Source of the DNA: Streptomyces flavidovirens DSM 40150
GTDB lineage: Bacteria > Actinomycetota > Actinomycetes > Streptomycetales > Streptomycetaceae
Length of the DNA stretch: 64,000 bases
Assembly: GCF_000429085.1 (NCBI RefSeq)
Contig: NZ_KE386847.1
Location: 63,321 to 127,320 of the forward strand
Reading direction: 5' to 3'
The translations under genes were made by a program, and so were the position numbers. This document shows, piece by piece, positions 41,020 to 49,679 of this stretch. The notes beneath the pieces were generated by a model. That model did no database searches. It was not told the origin of the DNA and saw only the letters and a list, made by a program, of their open reading frames with translations. Each line of letters begins with the position of its first letter. Position 1 is the stretch's first letter.

Positions 41020-43248
41020 ATGTCCGGTCATGACGAAGCCACAGCGTCCCGTACCGCCCTGCGCGTCTGCCCCCTCTGCGAAGCCACCTGCGGCCTGACC
41101 CTCACCATCGAGGGCACCAAGGTCACCGGCGCGCGCGGCGACCGCGACGATGTCTTCAGCCACGGGTTCATCTGCCCCAAGGGCGCCTCCTTCGCGGAAG
41201 TCGACTCCGACCCGGACCGGCTGACCGGGCCCCTCGTCCGCAAGAACGGCACCCTCCAGGAGGCGACGTGGAGCGAGGCATTCGACCTCGTCGCCGCCCG
41301 GATGCGGCCCCTGATCGAGGAGTACGGGCCCCACTCCGTCGGCGTCGTACTCGGCAACCCCAACGTCCACACCATGGCCGGCGCGCTCTACCCGCCCGTA
41401 CTGCTCTCCCTGCTGCGCACGCGGAGCCTCTTCACGGCCAGCACCGTCGACCAGATGCCCAAGCACGTGTCCAGCGGCCTGCTCTTCGGCGACCCGCTCG
41501 CCATCCCGGTGCCCGACCTGGACCGTACGGACCATCTGCTGCTCCTCGGCGCCAACCCGCTGGATTCCAACGGCAGCCTGTGCACCGCCCCCGACTTCCC
41601 CGGCAAGCTCAAGGCGCTGCGCCGCCGCGGCGGCACGCTCGTCGTCGTCGATCCGCGCCGCACCCGCACCGCGAAGCTCGCCGACCGGCACGTCCCGATC
41701 AGGCCCGGTACGGACGCGCTGCTGCTCGCGGCGCTCGCCCGGGTCCTCTTCGAGGAGAAGCTGACCGATCCGGGTGTCCTGGCGGAGCAGGTCGAGGGTC
41801 TGGCCGAAGTGCGCGAAGCCGTACGGGACTTCACGCCGGAGGCCGTGGCGGCGGCCTGCGACGTCCCCGCCGACGAGATACGGCTGCTGGCCCGTGGGCT
41901 CGCCGCCGCGCCCACCGCGGCCGTGTACGGCCGGGTCGGCAGCTCCACCGTCGAGTTCGGGACCCTGACCAACTGGCTCGTCGACGTACTGAACATCATC
42001 ACCGGCAATCTCGACCGCCCCGGCGGCGCGCTCTTCCCGCTCTCCGCCACCGCGCCCTCGCCGCGATCCGCCGGACCCGGCAAGGGGTTCGCGCTCGGCC
42101 GCTGGAAGAGCCGGGTCGGCGGACACCCCGAGGCCAAGGGAGAGCTGCCGCTGGCCGCGCTCGCCGAGGAGATCGACACACCGGGGGAGGGGCGGGTACG
42201 CGCGCTCATCGCCATCGCCGCCAACCCCGTGCTCTCCGCGCCCGACGGACTCCGCCTGGACCGCGCCCTGAGCGAGCACCTCGACTTCATGGTCAGCGTC
42301 GACCCGTACCTCAACGAGACCTCACTCCACGCCGATGTCGTCCTTCCGCCGCCGCCGCCGTCCCAGAGCGCTCACTTCGACTTCGCTTTCAACGCCTTCG
42401 CCGTGCGCAACCAGGCGCGTTACAGCCCGCCCGCCGTCCCCCTGGAGGACGGACGCATGGACGAGAGCGAGATCCACGCCCGGCTGATCCTCGCGGTGAG
42501 CGGCATGCACGGCGCCGACCCGTCCGCCGTCGACGATCTCGTCATCGAGCGCGCCCTGACCAAGGCCGTCGCCGAACCGCACTCGCCCCTCCACGGCGGC
42601 GACCCCGAGCACCTCGCCGCCGCACTCACCGGGCGCGGCGGACCGGAAAGGCGCCTCGACCTGATGCTGCGCCTGGGTCCGTACGACCTGGTGCTGGAGG
42701 ATCTGCTGGCGAACCCGCACGGCGTCGACCTCGGCCCGCTCAAGCCGCGCCTCCCGCAGGTCCTGAAGACCCGCAGCGGAAAGGCCGAGCTGCTGCCAGG
42801 ACCCATCGCCGCCGATCTGCCGCGACTGCGACGGGCACTCGACGAGCGGCCCGCGGCCGGGCTCGTGCTGGTCGGCCGCCGCCACCTGCGGTCCAACAAT
42901 AGCTGGCTGCACAACATCCCCTCGCTCAACGGCGGCAGCAACCGCTGCACCCTCCAGGTCCACCCGGACGACGCGGCGCGCCTCGGCCTCACGGACGGCG
43001 GGGGCGCCCGGATCAGCGCGGAGGGAGGGGAACTGGAGGTTCCGGTGGAGGTGACGGACGCGGTACGGGCCGGAGTGGTGAGCCTGCCGCACGGGTGGGG
43101 GCACGACCGGGCGGGCGCCCGGATGGCCGTCGCGGCCGCCACCCCCGGAGTCAACGTCAACCAGTTGCTCGACGGGAGCCGACTGGACCCGCTGTCGGGC
43201 ACCGCGGTGCTCAACGGATTTCCCGTCAACGTAACACCCATATCGTGA
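41020..43248 (+). CDS. Molybdopterin-dependent oxidoreductase (DMSO reductase superfamily)
   Basis: A 742-residue Mo-bis-MGD enzyme. The N-terminal 4Fe-4S site is C17-x2-C20-x3-C24 with C52 in ICPKG. Pterin-binding segments follow, including LLLLGANPLDSNGSL, GGTLVVVDPRRTRTAKLADR and NIITGNLDRPGGALFP, and the C-terminal domain starts near VLVGRRHLRSNNSWLHNIPS. The loop STVDQMPKH sits where the Mo ligand is expected, with no Cys or SeCys there. No electron-transfer subunit or Tat signal is present, so it is a cytoplasmic single-gene enzyme. The substrate is unknown. GGAGGG precedes the ATG. Confidence 0.88.
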   Translation: MSGHDEATASRTALRVCPLCEATCGLTLTIEGTKVTGARGDRDDVFSHGFICPKGASFAEVDSDPDRLTGPLVRKNGTLQEATWSEAFDLVAARMRPLIEEYGPHSVGVVLGNPNVHTMAGALYPPVLLSLLRTRSLFTASTVDQMPKHVSSGLLFGDPLAIPVPDLDRTDHLLLLGANPLDSNGSLCTAPDFPGKLKALRRRGGTLVVVDPRRTRTAKLADRHVPIRPGTDALLLAALARVLFEEKLTDPGVLAEQVEGLAEVREAVRDFTPEAVAAACDVPADEIRLLARGLAAAPTAAVYGRVGSSTVEFGTLTNWLVDVLNIITGNLDRPGGALFPLSATAPSPRSAGPGKGFALGRWKSRVGGHPEAKGELPLAALAEEIDTPGEGRVRALIAIAANPVLSAPDGLRLDRALSEHLDFMVSVDPYLNETSLHADVVLPPPPPSQSAHFDFAFNAFAVRNQARYSPPAVPLEDGRMDESEIHARLILAVSGMHGADPSAVDDLVIERALTKAVAEPHSPLHGGDPEHLAAALTGRGGPERRLDLMLRLGPYDLVLEDLLANPHGVDLGPLKPRLPQVLKTRSGKAELLPGPIAADLPRLRRALDERPAAGLVLVGRRHLRSNNSWLHNIPSLNGGSNRCTLQVHPDDAARLGLTDGGGARISAEGGELEVPVEVTDAVRAGVVSLPHGWGHDRAGARMAVAAATPGVNVNQLLDGSRLDPLSGTAVLNGFPVNVTPIS

Positions 43249-43284
43249 CCTGGGGTTTTGCGCTTATTGCTCGCTCGTCAACAT

Positions 43285-43296
43285 CTTGTTAACGCG
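43285..43296. promoter_or_regulatory. AT-rich motif upstream of citMHS shared with tctC
   Basis: CTTGTTAACGCG lies 73 bp before the CitMHS start. The first nine bases are identical to 11252-11260 upstream of tctC. Both lie in AT-rich patches of otherwise GC-rich promoters. Confidence 0.35.
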
Positions 43297-43368
43297 TTGG
43301 AACGGGACCTAACGTCAACGAACCGCCTGGTCTGGTGGGAGTTCAAGGGCGAACGTTAGGTATCCCAA

Positions 43369-44781
43369 ATGCTGACAATCCTCGGATTCGTCATGATCGC
43401 GACCTTCCTGGTCCTGATCATGATGAAGAAGATGTCGCCGATCGCGGCGCTCGTGCTGATCCCAGCACTCTTCTGTGTGCTGGTAGGACAGGGCGCCAAG
43501 CTCGGGGACTACGTCCTCGAAGGCGTCGGAAACCTCGCGCCGACCGCCGCGATGCTGATGTTCGCCATCGTGTATTTCGGCGTGATGATCGACGTGGGTC
43601 TCTTCGACCCGATCGTGCGCGGCATCCTGCGCTTCTGCAAGGCAGACCCGCTGCGGATCGTCGTGGGAACGGCCGTGCTCGCCGCCATCGTCTCGCTCGA
43701 CGGCGACGGCTCGACCACCTTCATGATCACCGTCTCGGCGATGTATCCGCTGTACAAGCGGCTCGGGATGAGCCTGGTCGTGATGACCGGCGTCGCCGCC
43801 ACCGCGAACGGCGTCATGAACACCCTCCCGTGGGGCGGGCCGACCGCCCGCGCCGCCACGGCGCTGAAGCTGGACGCGGCGGACATCTTCGTACCGATGA
43901 TCCCGGCGCTCGCCGTGGGTCTGGCCTTCGTCTTCGTCCTGGCGTACGTGCTGGGGCGGCGGGAGCGCAAGCGGCTGGGGTACCTCACGCTGGACGAGGT
44001 CGTCGAGGCGGAGCCCGAGGTCCTCGTCACCGCGGGTGGCGGTGGCAGCGAGGTGCGCAAGTCCCTTGGCGGCAACGCCAGTTCGGGCACGGGCACCGAC
44101 GCGGACGCCGGTCCGGCGTACGCCGCCGACGGCGGGGGCTTCCAGGGGCTCGACCCCAACCGTCCGACCCTGCGGCCCAAGCTCTACTGGTTCAACGCCG
44201 GGCTCACCGTCGTACTGCTCGCCGCGATGATCATGGAGCTGCTGCCGATCCCGGTCCTCTTCCTCATCGGCGCCGCTCTCGCCCTCACGGTCAACTACCC
44301 CAACATGACCGACCAGAAGGCCCGCATCGCCGCCCACGCCGACAACGTCCTCAACGTCTCCGGCATGGTCTTCGCCGCCGCCGTCTTCACCGGCGTCCTC
44401 ACCGGCACCGGCATGGTCAAGCACATGGCCGACTGGCTCGTCGGCGCGATCCCCGAGGGCATGGGCCCCCACATGGCGATCGTCACCGGCCTCCTGAGCC
44501 TGCCGCTCACGTACTTCATGTCGAACGACGGCTTCTACTTCGGCGTGCTGCCCGTACTCGCGGAAGCCGGCGCGGCGCACGGGGTGTCGTCGCTGGAGAT
44601 CGCCCGCGCGTCGCTCGTCGGCCAGGCACTGCACATGTCGAGCCCGCTCGTTCCGGCCGTGTACGTCCTGGTCGGCATGGCCAAGGTGGAGTTCGGCGAC
44701 CACACGAAGTTCACCGTCAAGTGGGCGGCGCTCACCTCGCTGGTGGTGCTCGGCGCCGGAATCGCCTTCGGCATCATCTGA
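43369..44781 (+). CDS. CitMHS-family metal-citrate/H+ symporter
   Basis: A 470-residue transporter for citrate complexed with divalent metal. It has about 12 helices with the family features MMKKMSPIAALVLIPALF, LDGDGSTTFMITVSAMYPLY, NGVMNTLPWGGPTARAA and, near the C-terminus, LPLTYFMSNDGFYFGVLPVL. A hydrophilic Gly/Ser/Glu-rich loop of about 60 residues divides the halves. The stop shares a base with the ATG of the next MFS gene. It is the second tricarboxylate uptake system in the window. Confidence 0.94.
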   Translation: MLTILGFVMIATFLVLIMMKKMSPIAALVLIPALFCVLVGQGAKLGDYVLEGVGNLAPTAAMLMFAIVYFGVMIDVGLFDPIVRGILRFCKADPLRIVVGTAVLAAIVSLDGDGSTTFMITVSAMYPLYKRLGMSLVVMTGVAATANGVMNTLPWGGPTARAATALKLDAADIFVPMIPALAVGLAFVFVLAYVLGRRERKRLGYLTLDEVVEAEPEVLVTAGGGGSEVRKSLGGNASSGTGTDADAGPAYAADGGGFQGLDPNRPTLRPKLYWFNAGLTVVLLAAMIMELLPIPVLFLIGAALALTVNYPNMTDQKARIAAHADNVLNVSGMVFAAAVFTGVLTGTGMVKHMADWLVGAIPEGMGPHMAIVTGLLSLPLTYFMSNDGFYFGVLPVLAEAGAAHGVSSLEIARASLVGQALHMSSPLVPAVYVLVGMAKVEFGDHTKFTVKWAALTSLVVLGAGIAFGII

Positions 44782-46019
44782 TGCGCGGCAGGGGGACGAC
44801 CGGCCGGGGCTGGCTGCTGCGCCTCGTCATCGCCTTCGGCTTCGCGCAGGCGGCGGTGTCGATGGCGCGCCCCGCCGTCTCGTACCGCGCCCTCGCCCTG
44901 GGGGCGGACGAGCGCGCGGTCGGCGTGATCGCGGGCGTGTACGCGCTGCTTCCCCTGTTCGCCGCCGTACCGCTGGGCCGCAGGACGGACCACGGACGAT
45001 GCGCGCCCCTGCTGCCCGCCGGTGTGGTCCTGATCGCCGCCGGATGCGCCCTCAGCGGTACGGCGAACTCCCTGGTGGCGATGGCCGCCTGGAGCGGGGT
45101 GATGGGTCTCGGCCACCTCTGCTTCGTCATCGGCGCGCAGTCGATCGTCGCCCGGCAGTCCGCCCCGGCCGAACAGGACCGCAACTTCGGCCACTTCACC
45201 ATCGGAGCCTCCCTCGGCCAGCTCACCGGCCCGGTGGCGGCAGGCCTCTTGATCTCCGGCCAGGATGGCGCGATGGCCCGCACCAGCGCGCTCGCCCTGG
45301 TCGTCTCGGCGGGCGTCGCGGCGGTGTCGTTCACCTCGCTCTGGCGGATCGAGCGCCGGGCGCAGGGCGGGGTGCGCGGGGAGGCGGCGGCGAAGGTCCC
45401 GGTCCGCCGGATCCTGCGCACGCGCGGCGTGCCGGCCGGGATCTTCATCAGCCTTGCCGTGCTCTCCGCGACCGACATCCTCACCGCGTACCTACCGGTC
45501 GTCGGCGAACACCGGGGGATCGCCCCCTCGGTCGTCGGCCTGCTGCTCAGCCTGCGGGCCGCGGCGACGATCGCCTGCCGGCTGGTGATGACGCCGATGA
45601 TCCGGCTGCTCGGCCGCACGGCACTGATGAGCGTCACGTGCCTGCTGGCCGGGCTGCTGTGCGCGGCCGTCGCACTGCCGGTTCCGGTGGGCGTGCTGGC
45701 GGCTGTCCTGGCCGTCCTCGGCTTCTGCCTGGGCGTGGGACAGCCGTTGTCGATGACGACGGTGGTGCGGGCGGCCCCGCCGGAGGCGCGTTCGACGGCG
45801 CTGGCCCTGCGCCTGACCGGCAACCGCCTCGGGCAGGTCGCGGCGCCCGCGTCGGCGGGTCTGGTGGCCGGAGTGGCGGGCACGGCGGCCCCGTTCCTGA
45901 TGCTGGCGGTGCTGCTCACCGGCGCGTCGGCGCTCGCCCTGCGGGACCCGGCGGCGCGGAACCGGCGCGCGTCCGGCGTGCCGAACGCGGGGAGCGGGGC
46001 TCGTACGCCCCGGTCGTGA
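44781..46019 (+). CDS. MFS-family exporter
   Basis: A 412-residue 12-helix major facilitator protein. The first half has the RPAVSYRALALGADERAVGVI segment and the loop 2-3 motif PLGRRTDHGR (a variant of the MFS A motif); the second half has CLGVGQPLSMTTVVRAAPPE, typical of multidrug or metabolite exporters. It begins on the last base of the citMHS stop (TGATG), so the two are translationally coupled. The cargo is unknown. Confidence 0.85.
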   Translation: MRGRGTTGRGWLLRLVIAFGFAQAAVSMARPAVSYRALALGADERAVGVIAGVYALLPLFAAVPLGRRTDHGRCAPLLPAGVVLIAAGCALSGTANSLVAMAAWSGVMGLGHLCFVIGAQSIVARQSAPAEQDRNFGHFTIGASLGQLTGPVAAGLLISGQDGAMARTSALALVVSAGVAAVSFTSLWRIERRAQGGVRGEAAAKVPVRRILRTRGVPAGIFISLAVLSATDILTAYLPVVGEHRGIAPSVVGLLLSLRAAATIACRLVMTPMIRLLGRTALMSVTCLLAGLLCAAVALPVPVGVLAAVLAVLGFCLGVGQPLSMTTVVRAAPPEARSTALALRLTGNRLGQVAAPASAGLVAGVAGTAAPFLMLAVLLTGASALALRDPAARNRRASGVPNAGSGARTPRS

Positions 46020-46057
46020 CCGCTGTTAGCTCGTGCGGCAGACACCGGTTGTCGGCC

Positions 46058-46076
46058 AGTCAGGTCATATCTGACT
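46058..46076. promoter_or_regulatory. Inverted repeat upstream of the surface-protein gene
   Basis: AGTCAG (46058-46063) and CTGACT (46071-46076) are perfect arms with a seven-base centre, followed by CTTTCTC. It could be a regulator site or a small terminator for the MFS gene. Confidence 0.4.
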
Positions 46077-46176
46077 CTTTCTCAGCGTTTCGAGGCTTCT
46101 TCGCGCCCGGTATGTGACATCTAATCAGGCGATCGAGTGATCAGTACGACAATCATCTCGGCTTGAAGGAGCCCGC

Positions 46177-46806
46177 ATGACCACCTCGACATCTCCTCGC
46201 TCCCACGGTGTCCGATCGGGCACGGCAGCCCTCGCCACGCTGGCCCTCGCAGGGGTGTCCCTGTGGGGCGCGTCCGCGGCGTTCGCCGTGGAGGGCGACA
46301 GCGGAGAGATCAAGATCCACAAGTCCGGAACGCGCGCCGCCGACACCAAGGACCACTACGAGGTCTGTACGTTCAACCTGTCCGCGACCAACTTCGAAAC
46401 GGTGAAGATGGTCAACTGGACCGTCACCCCGCCGCAGCCGAAGACGCCCGTCGAGCCCATCCTGTCGGGTGGTCTCGTCCTCATGAACGGCAAGGGGAGC
46501 ACTGCCGACTACTCGCTCCCGGACGGTCACTACCAGCTCAGCTGGACGTTCCCCGGCGGTGTCCCGAAGCAGAAGATCTTCAAGGTCAACTGCGCGAAGA
46601 AGCAGGACGACAAGCCCGCCCCGCGCGGTCCCGTACCCGCGGGCGGCGGCGGGGCCGCCGACATCGGTACCGGCACGGGCACGGGCACCGAGACCGACGA
46701 CGGTGCGTCGGCAGGCATGGCGCCCGCCCTGGTCGCGGGTGCTGCGGGAGTGGCCGGGCTGATGTTCGTCCGACGGGCCCGCCGCCGCGCAAATGGCGCC
46801 GCGTAA
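46177..46806 (+). CDS. Secreted surface protein with C-terminal membrane anchor
   Basis: A 209-residue protein with a signal peptide ending near AFA (residue 37), an extracellular domain (about 38-145) with two Cys, a (GT)n/Gly linker, one C-terminal membrane helix (APALVAGAAGVAGLMFV) and a basic tail RRARRRANGAA. That is a cell-wall sorting layout, but no LPxTG or LAxTG motif precedes the helix. AAGGAG lies upstream of the ATG. It overlaps the class F sortase gene by 14 bases and is the natural candidate partner. Confidence 0.78.
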   Translation: MTTSTSPRSHGVRSGTAALATLALAGVSLWGASAAFAVEGDSGEIKIHKSGTRAADTKDHYEVCTFNLSATNFETVKMVNWTVTPPQPKTPVEPILSGGLVLMNGKGSTADYSLPDGHYQLSWTFPGGVPKQKIFKVNCAKKQDDKPAPRGPVPAGGGGAADIGTGTGTGTETDDGASAGMAPALVAGAAGVAGLMFVRRARRRANGAA

Positions 46807-47695
46807 CACCCGCTACCGCCGTCGGCGCGGCCCGAGCCGGGGCATCCGCCTCGCGATGACCGCGACTGTGACGGTGACGTTGGTGACCGGTGTCGTCCGG
46901 GGGTGCGGCGATTCGCCCCCCGGCGCACCGGTCACCGCCGCTCACGACACGGCTGCTCACGACACCGCCGCTCACGACACGGCCGCCAAGAATCCGGCGC
47001 CGGAACCCGCGGCGAATGCCGCGAAGCCACGGGAGCCGACGCCGGCACAGGCTTCGAAGCCGGCTCCGGCACCTGTGCCCAAGCCGGTCCAGAAGCCGGC
47101 CACCGAGCCGGTGCCGAAGCCGGTGCCCAAGCCGGTCCAGAAGCCGGCCACCAAGCCGGTTCCCAAGCCAGTCCGGAAGCCGGTCCCGAAGCCGGTCCCG
47201 AGGCCGGTCCAGGCGACGCATCCGCCGCTGCCCGTCTCGACGCCGCTGAGCGTCGCCGTCCCCGCCATCACCATCGAGTCGCCCATCACCGGGCTCGGAC
47301 TCGACCCGCAGGGCCACCTGGCCGCCCCGCCGGTCGACAACCCGCGCCTGGTCGGCTGGTACCGGGACGGCCCGACCCCGGGTGAGGCGGGAACCTCGCT
47401 CCTCGTCGGCCACCGGGACACCCGGACCGGACCGGCCATCTTCCTCAACCTCAACGCACTCGTCCCCGGCGACGTCGTCCACGTCGTACGGGAGGACCGC
47501 CGCACCGCGGTGTTCACCGTCGACGCCGTGCGGACGTACAAGAAGGAGGCATTCCCCGACACCGAGGTGTACGGCGCCAAAGCCGGCCGCCCGGAGCTGC
47601 GGATCCTGACCTGCGGCGGCAGCTTCGACAAGAAGACCGGGTACGCCTCCAACGTCGTAGTCTTCGCCCATCTCACGGACGTGAAGTACGCGTGA
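46793..47695 (+). CDS. Class F sortase with Pro/Lys-rich stalk
   Basis: A 300-residue sortase. One N-terminal helix (about 20-35) anchors it. Then come three HDTAA repeats and a PKPV/KPA repeat stalk (about 85-140) that probably spans the wall. The catalytic domain has His207 in VGHRDT and Cys274 in LTCGG. The Arg of the triad is not obvious; the segment after the Cys reads FDKKTG where many class F enzymes seem to carry Arg. It should cleave or join a surface protein, most simply the one encoded just upstream. Confidence 0.85.
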   Translation: MAPRNTRYRRRRGPSRGIRLAMTATVTVTLVTGVVRGCGDSPPGAPVTAAHDTAAHDTAAHDTAAKNPAPEPAANAAKPREPTPAQASKPAPAPVPKPVQKPATEPVPKPVPKPVQKPATKPVPKPVRKPVPKPVPRPVQATHPPLPVSTPLSVAVPAITIESPITGLGLDPQGHLAAPPVDNPRLVGWYRDGPTPGEAGTSLLVGHRDTRTGPAIFLNLNALVPGDVVHVVREDRRTAVFTVDAVRTYKKEAFPDTEVYGAKAGRPELRILTCGGSFDKKTGYASNVVVFAHLTDVKYA

Positions 47696-47784
47696 CCCAG
47701 CCCCTCGACCAACCCGGCGGCCGCCCCGCCGGTCCGGTCGGGGGGCTTCCGCGCGCGCATAGTCTCCACCGAAGGGACTCCACC

Positions 47785-48243
47785 ATGCCTGTCCGGATCA
47801 CACCCACCCGCCTGGCCACCGCCACCGCCGGTGCACTGCTCGCGGCCGGCGCCCCCGCCGCGTACGCCGCGCTCGGTGACGGCGCCCCGCAACCCCGTGC
47901 CGCTGTCCGCGGGGAGGCGTACGTGGAAACACGGCTGTTCTTCGGGACGGAACGCCCCGACGGCGGCCCGGACGTCACCGACCAGCAGTTCATGCGCTTC
48001 GTCGACCGGCACGTGACGGGCAGCTTCCCCGACGGCCTCACCGTGCAGGCCGGCCGGGGCCAGTGGCGGGACGCCAACGGCACGATCGAGCGCGAGCGTT
48101 CGTACGAGCTGATCCTCCTCTACCCGGCGTCGCAGGCGAAGGCCCGCGACCCGCACATCGAGCGGGTCCGCGACGCCTACAAGCGCGCCTACGCCCAGGA
48201 GGCCGTGGCCCGCCTCGACGATCCGGTCCGCGCCGACTTCTGA
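47785..48243 (+). CDS. Secreted DUF3574 protein
   Basis: A 152-residue protein with a signal peptide (to about AYA, residue 28) and a DUF3574 domain: AYVETRLFFGTERPDGGPDV, FMRFVDRHVTGSFPDGLTV and the conserved C-terminal helix ERVRDAYKRAYAQEAV. The function of this small alpha/beta domain is unknown. GAAGGGA precedes the ATG. It follows the sortase gene by about 90 bp and is convergent with the HATPase gene, adjoining its stop. Confidence 0.82.
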   Translation: MPVRITPTRLATATAGALLAAGAPAAYAALGDGAPQPRAAVRGEAYVETRLFFGTERPDGGPDVTDQQFMRFVDRHVTGSFPDGLTVQAGRGQWRDANGTIERERSYELILLYPASQAKARDPHIERVRDAYKRAYAQEAVARLDDPVRADF

Positions 48244-48690
48244 TCACGGCCGGAGCGTCGCCCACACCGTCTTGCCGACCTCCCGGCCGCTGACGCCCCA
48301 CGTTTCGGCCAGCGCCGCCACGAGCAGCAGCCCGCGCCCCGCCTCCGACTCGGCGGGCGGGGCGAGCGGCGGCGGCGCGGGCAGGCGGCGTTCGGTGCAT
48401 GTGTCGGTGACCTCGATGCGCAGGAGGCCGCCCGCGTCGAGCGCGAGCCGCAGCTCGAAGTCGCGGCCGGGGACGCGGCCGTGGGTGACGGCGTTCGCGG
48501 CGAGCTCGGCGACGATCAGCGCGGCGATGTCGGACGAGTCGCTGCCGTACGAGATGCCCCACTCGTCGAGCTGGTGCACGGCCAGCAGCCGCGCCAGCCT
48601 GGCGGCTTTACGGGTGGGCGAGAACCTCTGCCTGAACACACGTACGGTAATGGTCGGTTGGGCCTCGGGCGGCTGTGTCTCGGTATGCAT
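48244..48690 (-). CDS. HATPase-type anti-sigma/regulatory protein (RsbW-like)
   Basis: A 148-residue GHKL ATPase domain: the N-box LIVAELAANAVTHG, then IEVTDTC and the G-box SEAGRGLLLVAALAETWG. Such single-domain proteins in Streptomyces act as anti-sigma factors or kinases of anti-anti-sigma factors. It is divergent from an XRE gene and together with the DUF397 gene forms the common whiJ/abaA-like trio. I chose Met 48690 because upstream codons are not protein-like. Confidence 0.85.
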   Translation of the reverse strand: MHTETQPPEAQPTITVRVFRQRFSPTRKAARLARLLAVHQLDEWGISYGSDSSDIAALIVAELAANAVTHGRVPGRDFELRLALDAGGLLRIEVTDTCTERRLPAPPPLAPPAESEAGRGLLLVAALAETWGVSGREVGKTVWATLRP

Positions 48691-48734
48691 GGGGCAACCG
48701 TGGCGGCCCACCACCGCTGTCCACCAGCGAACAC

Positions 48735-48788
48735 GTCCGTACGCTGCGCCACCGTACGGACACAGGGAGTGGACAGTACGGTGGCGCA
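48735..48788. promoter_or_regulatory. Nested inverted repeats in the divergent HATPase/XRE promoter
   Basis: GTCCGTACG (48735-48743) pairs with CGTACGGAC (48753-48761). Overlapping this, TGCGCCACCGTAC (48745-48757) pairs perfectly with GTACGGTGGCGCA (48776-48788), 18 bases apart. This is a likely operator for the XRE protein and could control both genes. Confidence 0.65.
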
Positions 48789-48848
48789 TGCCGTAACCCT
48801 GGGTGAGCTGAGTGCGGGGAGAGTTCAGGCACTGGGAGGTGGCCGGGT

Positions 48849-49679
48849 ATGGCCGGGGACTGGGAACGCGAAGAGCCGGAATCATCGGACAGCCTGAAGA
48901 CCTTCGGGGCTTTCGTCCAGGGGTTGCGGGAACATGCGGGCTTCACGAGAGAGGAGTTCGGGCCGCTGGTGCAGTTCTCCAAGCACACGATCGAGTCGAT
49001 CGAGCTGGGGAGGCGGATGCCGGACAAGGATTTCGTGGAGCGGGCGGAGGCGGTGCTGGGGGGTACGGGGGCGCTGCGGAGGGCGTTCGGGCATTTGACG
49101 CGACAGCCGGGGCTGGCGGCTTGGTTCAAGAAGTGGGCGAAGCTTGAGCAGACGGCGGTCAGCATGGATACGTACGAATGCAGGCTGGTGCCGGGGCTGT
49201 TGCAGTCGGAGGGCTATGTGCGCGCTGTGTTTGAGGACGACACTCCGCCGCTCTCCGACGATCAGATGGAGATTCAGCTGGCCGCCCGCATGGACCGGCA
49301 ACGACTGCTGGGTGAGCGGCCCAATACATCGTTCAGCTTCATCATCGACGAGGCCGTCTTCCGGCGTCGGATCGGTGGTGCCGAGGTCACGTCCGAACTT
49401 ATTGACCACGTGCTGGACAGTACGAAGCCACGGAACGTCGTCTTGCAGCTCATGCCGCTGGACTGCGAGCACCACGCCTGTCTGGCGGGCCCGCTGCAAC
49501 TGCTGGAGACGCCGGATGGGCGGCGATTCGCTTACTCCGAGGGGCAGCAGAACGGTCGGCTCATCTCTGTCGTGAAAGAGGTCGCCGTGCTCCATCAGCG
49601 TTATGCGACACTGCGCTCGCAGGCCCTTACCCCCAAGGACTCACGTGGCCTGCTGGAGCGGATCCGAGGAGCACTATGA
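48849..49679 (+). CDS. XRE-family regulator with DUF5753 (WhiJ-like)
   Basis: A 276-residue regulator with an N-terminal HTH (FGAFVQGLREHAGFTREEFG and FSKHTIESIELGRRMP, about 19-58) and a C-terminal DUF5753 domain (from about residue 100, LEQTAVSMDTYECRLVPGLL). This is the WhiJ type, which in Streptomyces works with a DUF397 partner to control development or secondary metabolism. The stop overlaps the DUF397 gene (ATGA). The nested palindromes upstream suggest autoregulation. Confidence 0.92.
   Translation: MAGDWEREEPESSDSLKTFGAFVQGLREHAGFTREEFGPLVQFSKHTIESIELGRRMPDKDFVERAEAVLGGTGALRRAFGHLTRQPGLAAWFKKWAKLEQTAVSMDTYECRLVPGLLQSEGYVRAVFEDDTPPLSDDQMEIQLAARMDRQRLLGERPNTSFSFIIDEAVFRRRIGGAEVTSELIDHVLDSTKPRNVVLQLMPLDCEHHACLAGPLQLLETPDGRRFAYSEGQQNGRLISVVKEVAVLHQRYATLRSQALTPKDSRGLLERIRGAL

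Noticed and set aside
8663..47695. Idea that the class F sortase anchors the LPMO
   Set aside because: LAETG is a class E sortase signal and the genes are 38 kb apart, so pairing is not supported.
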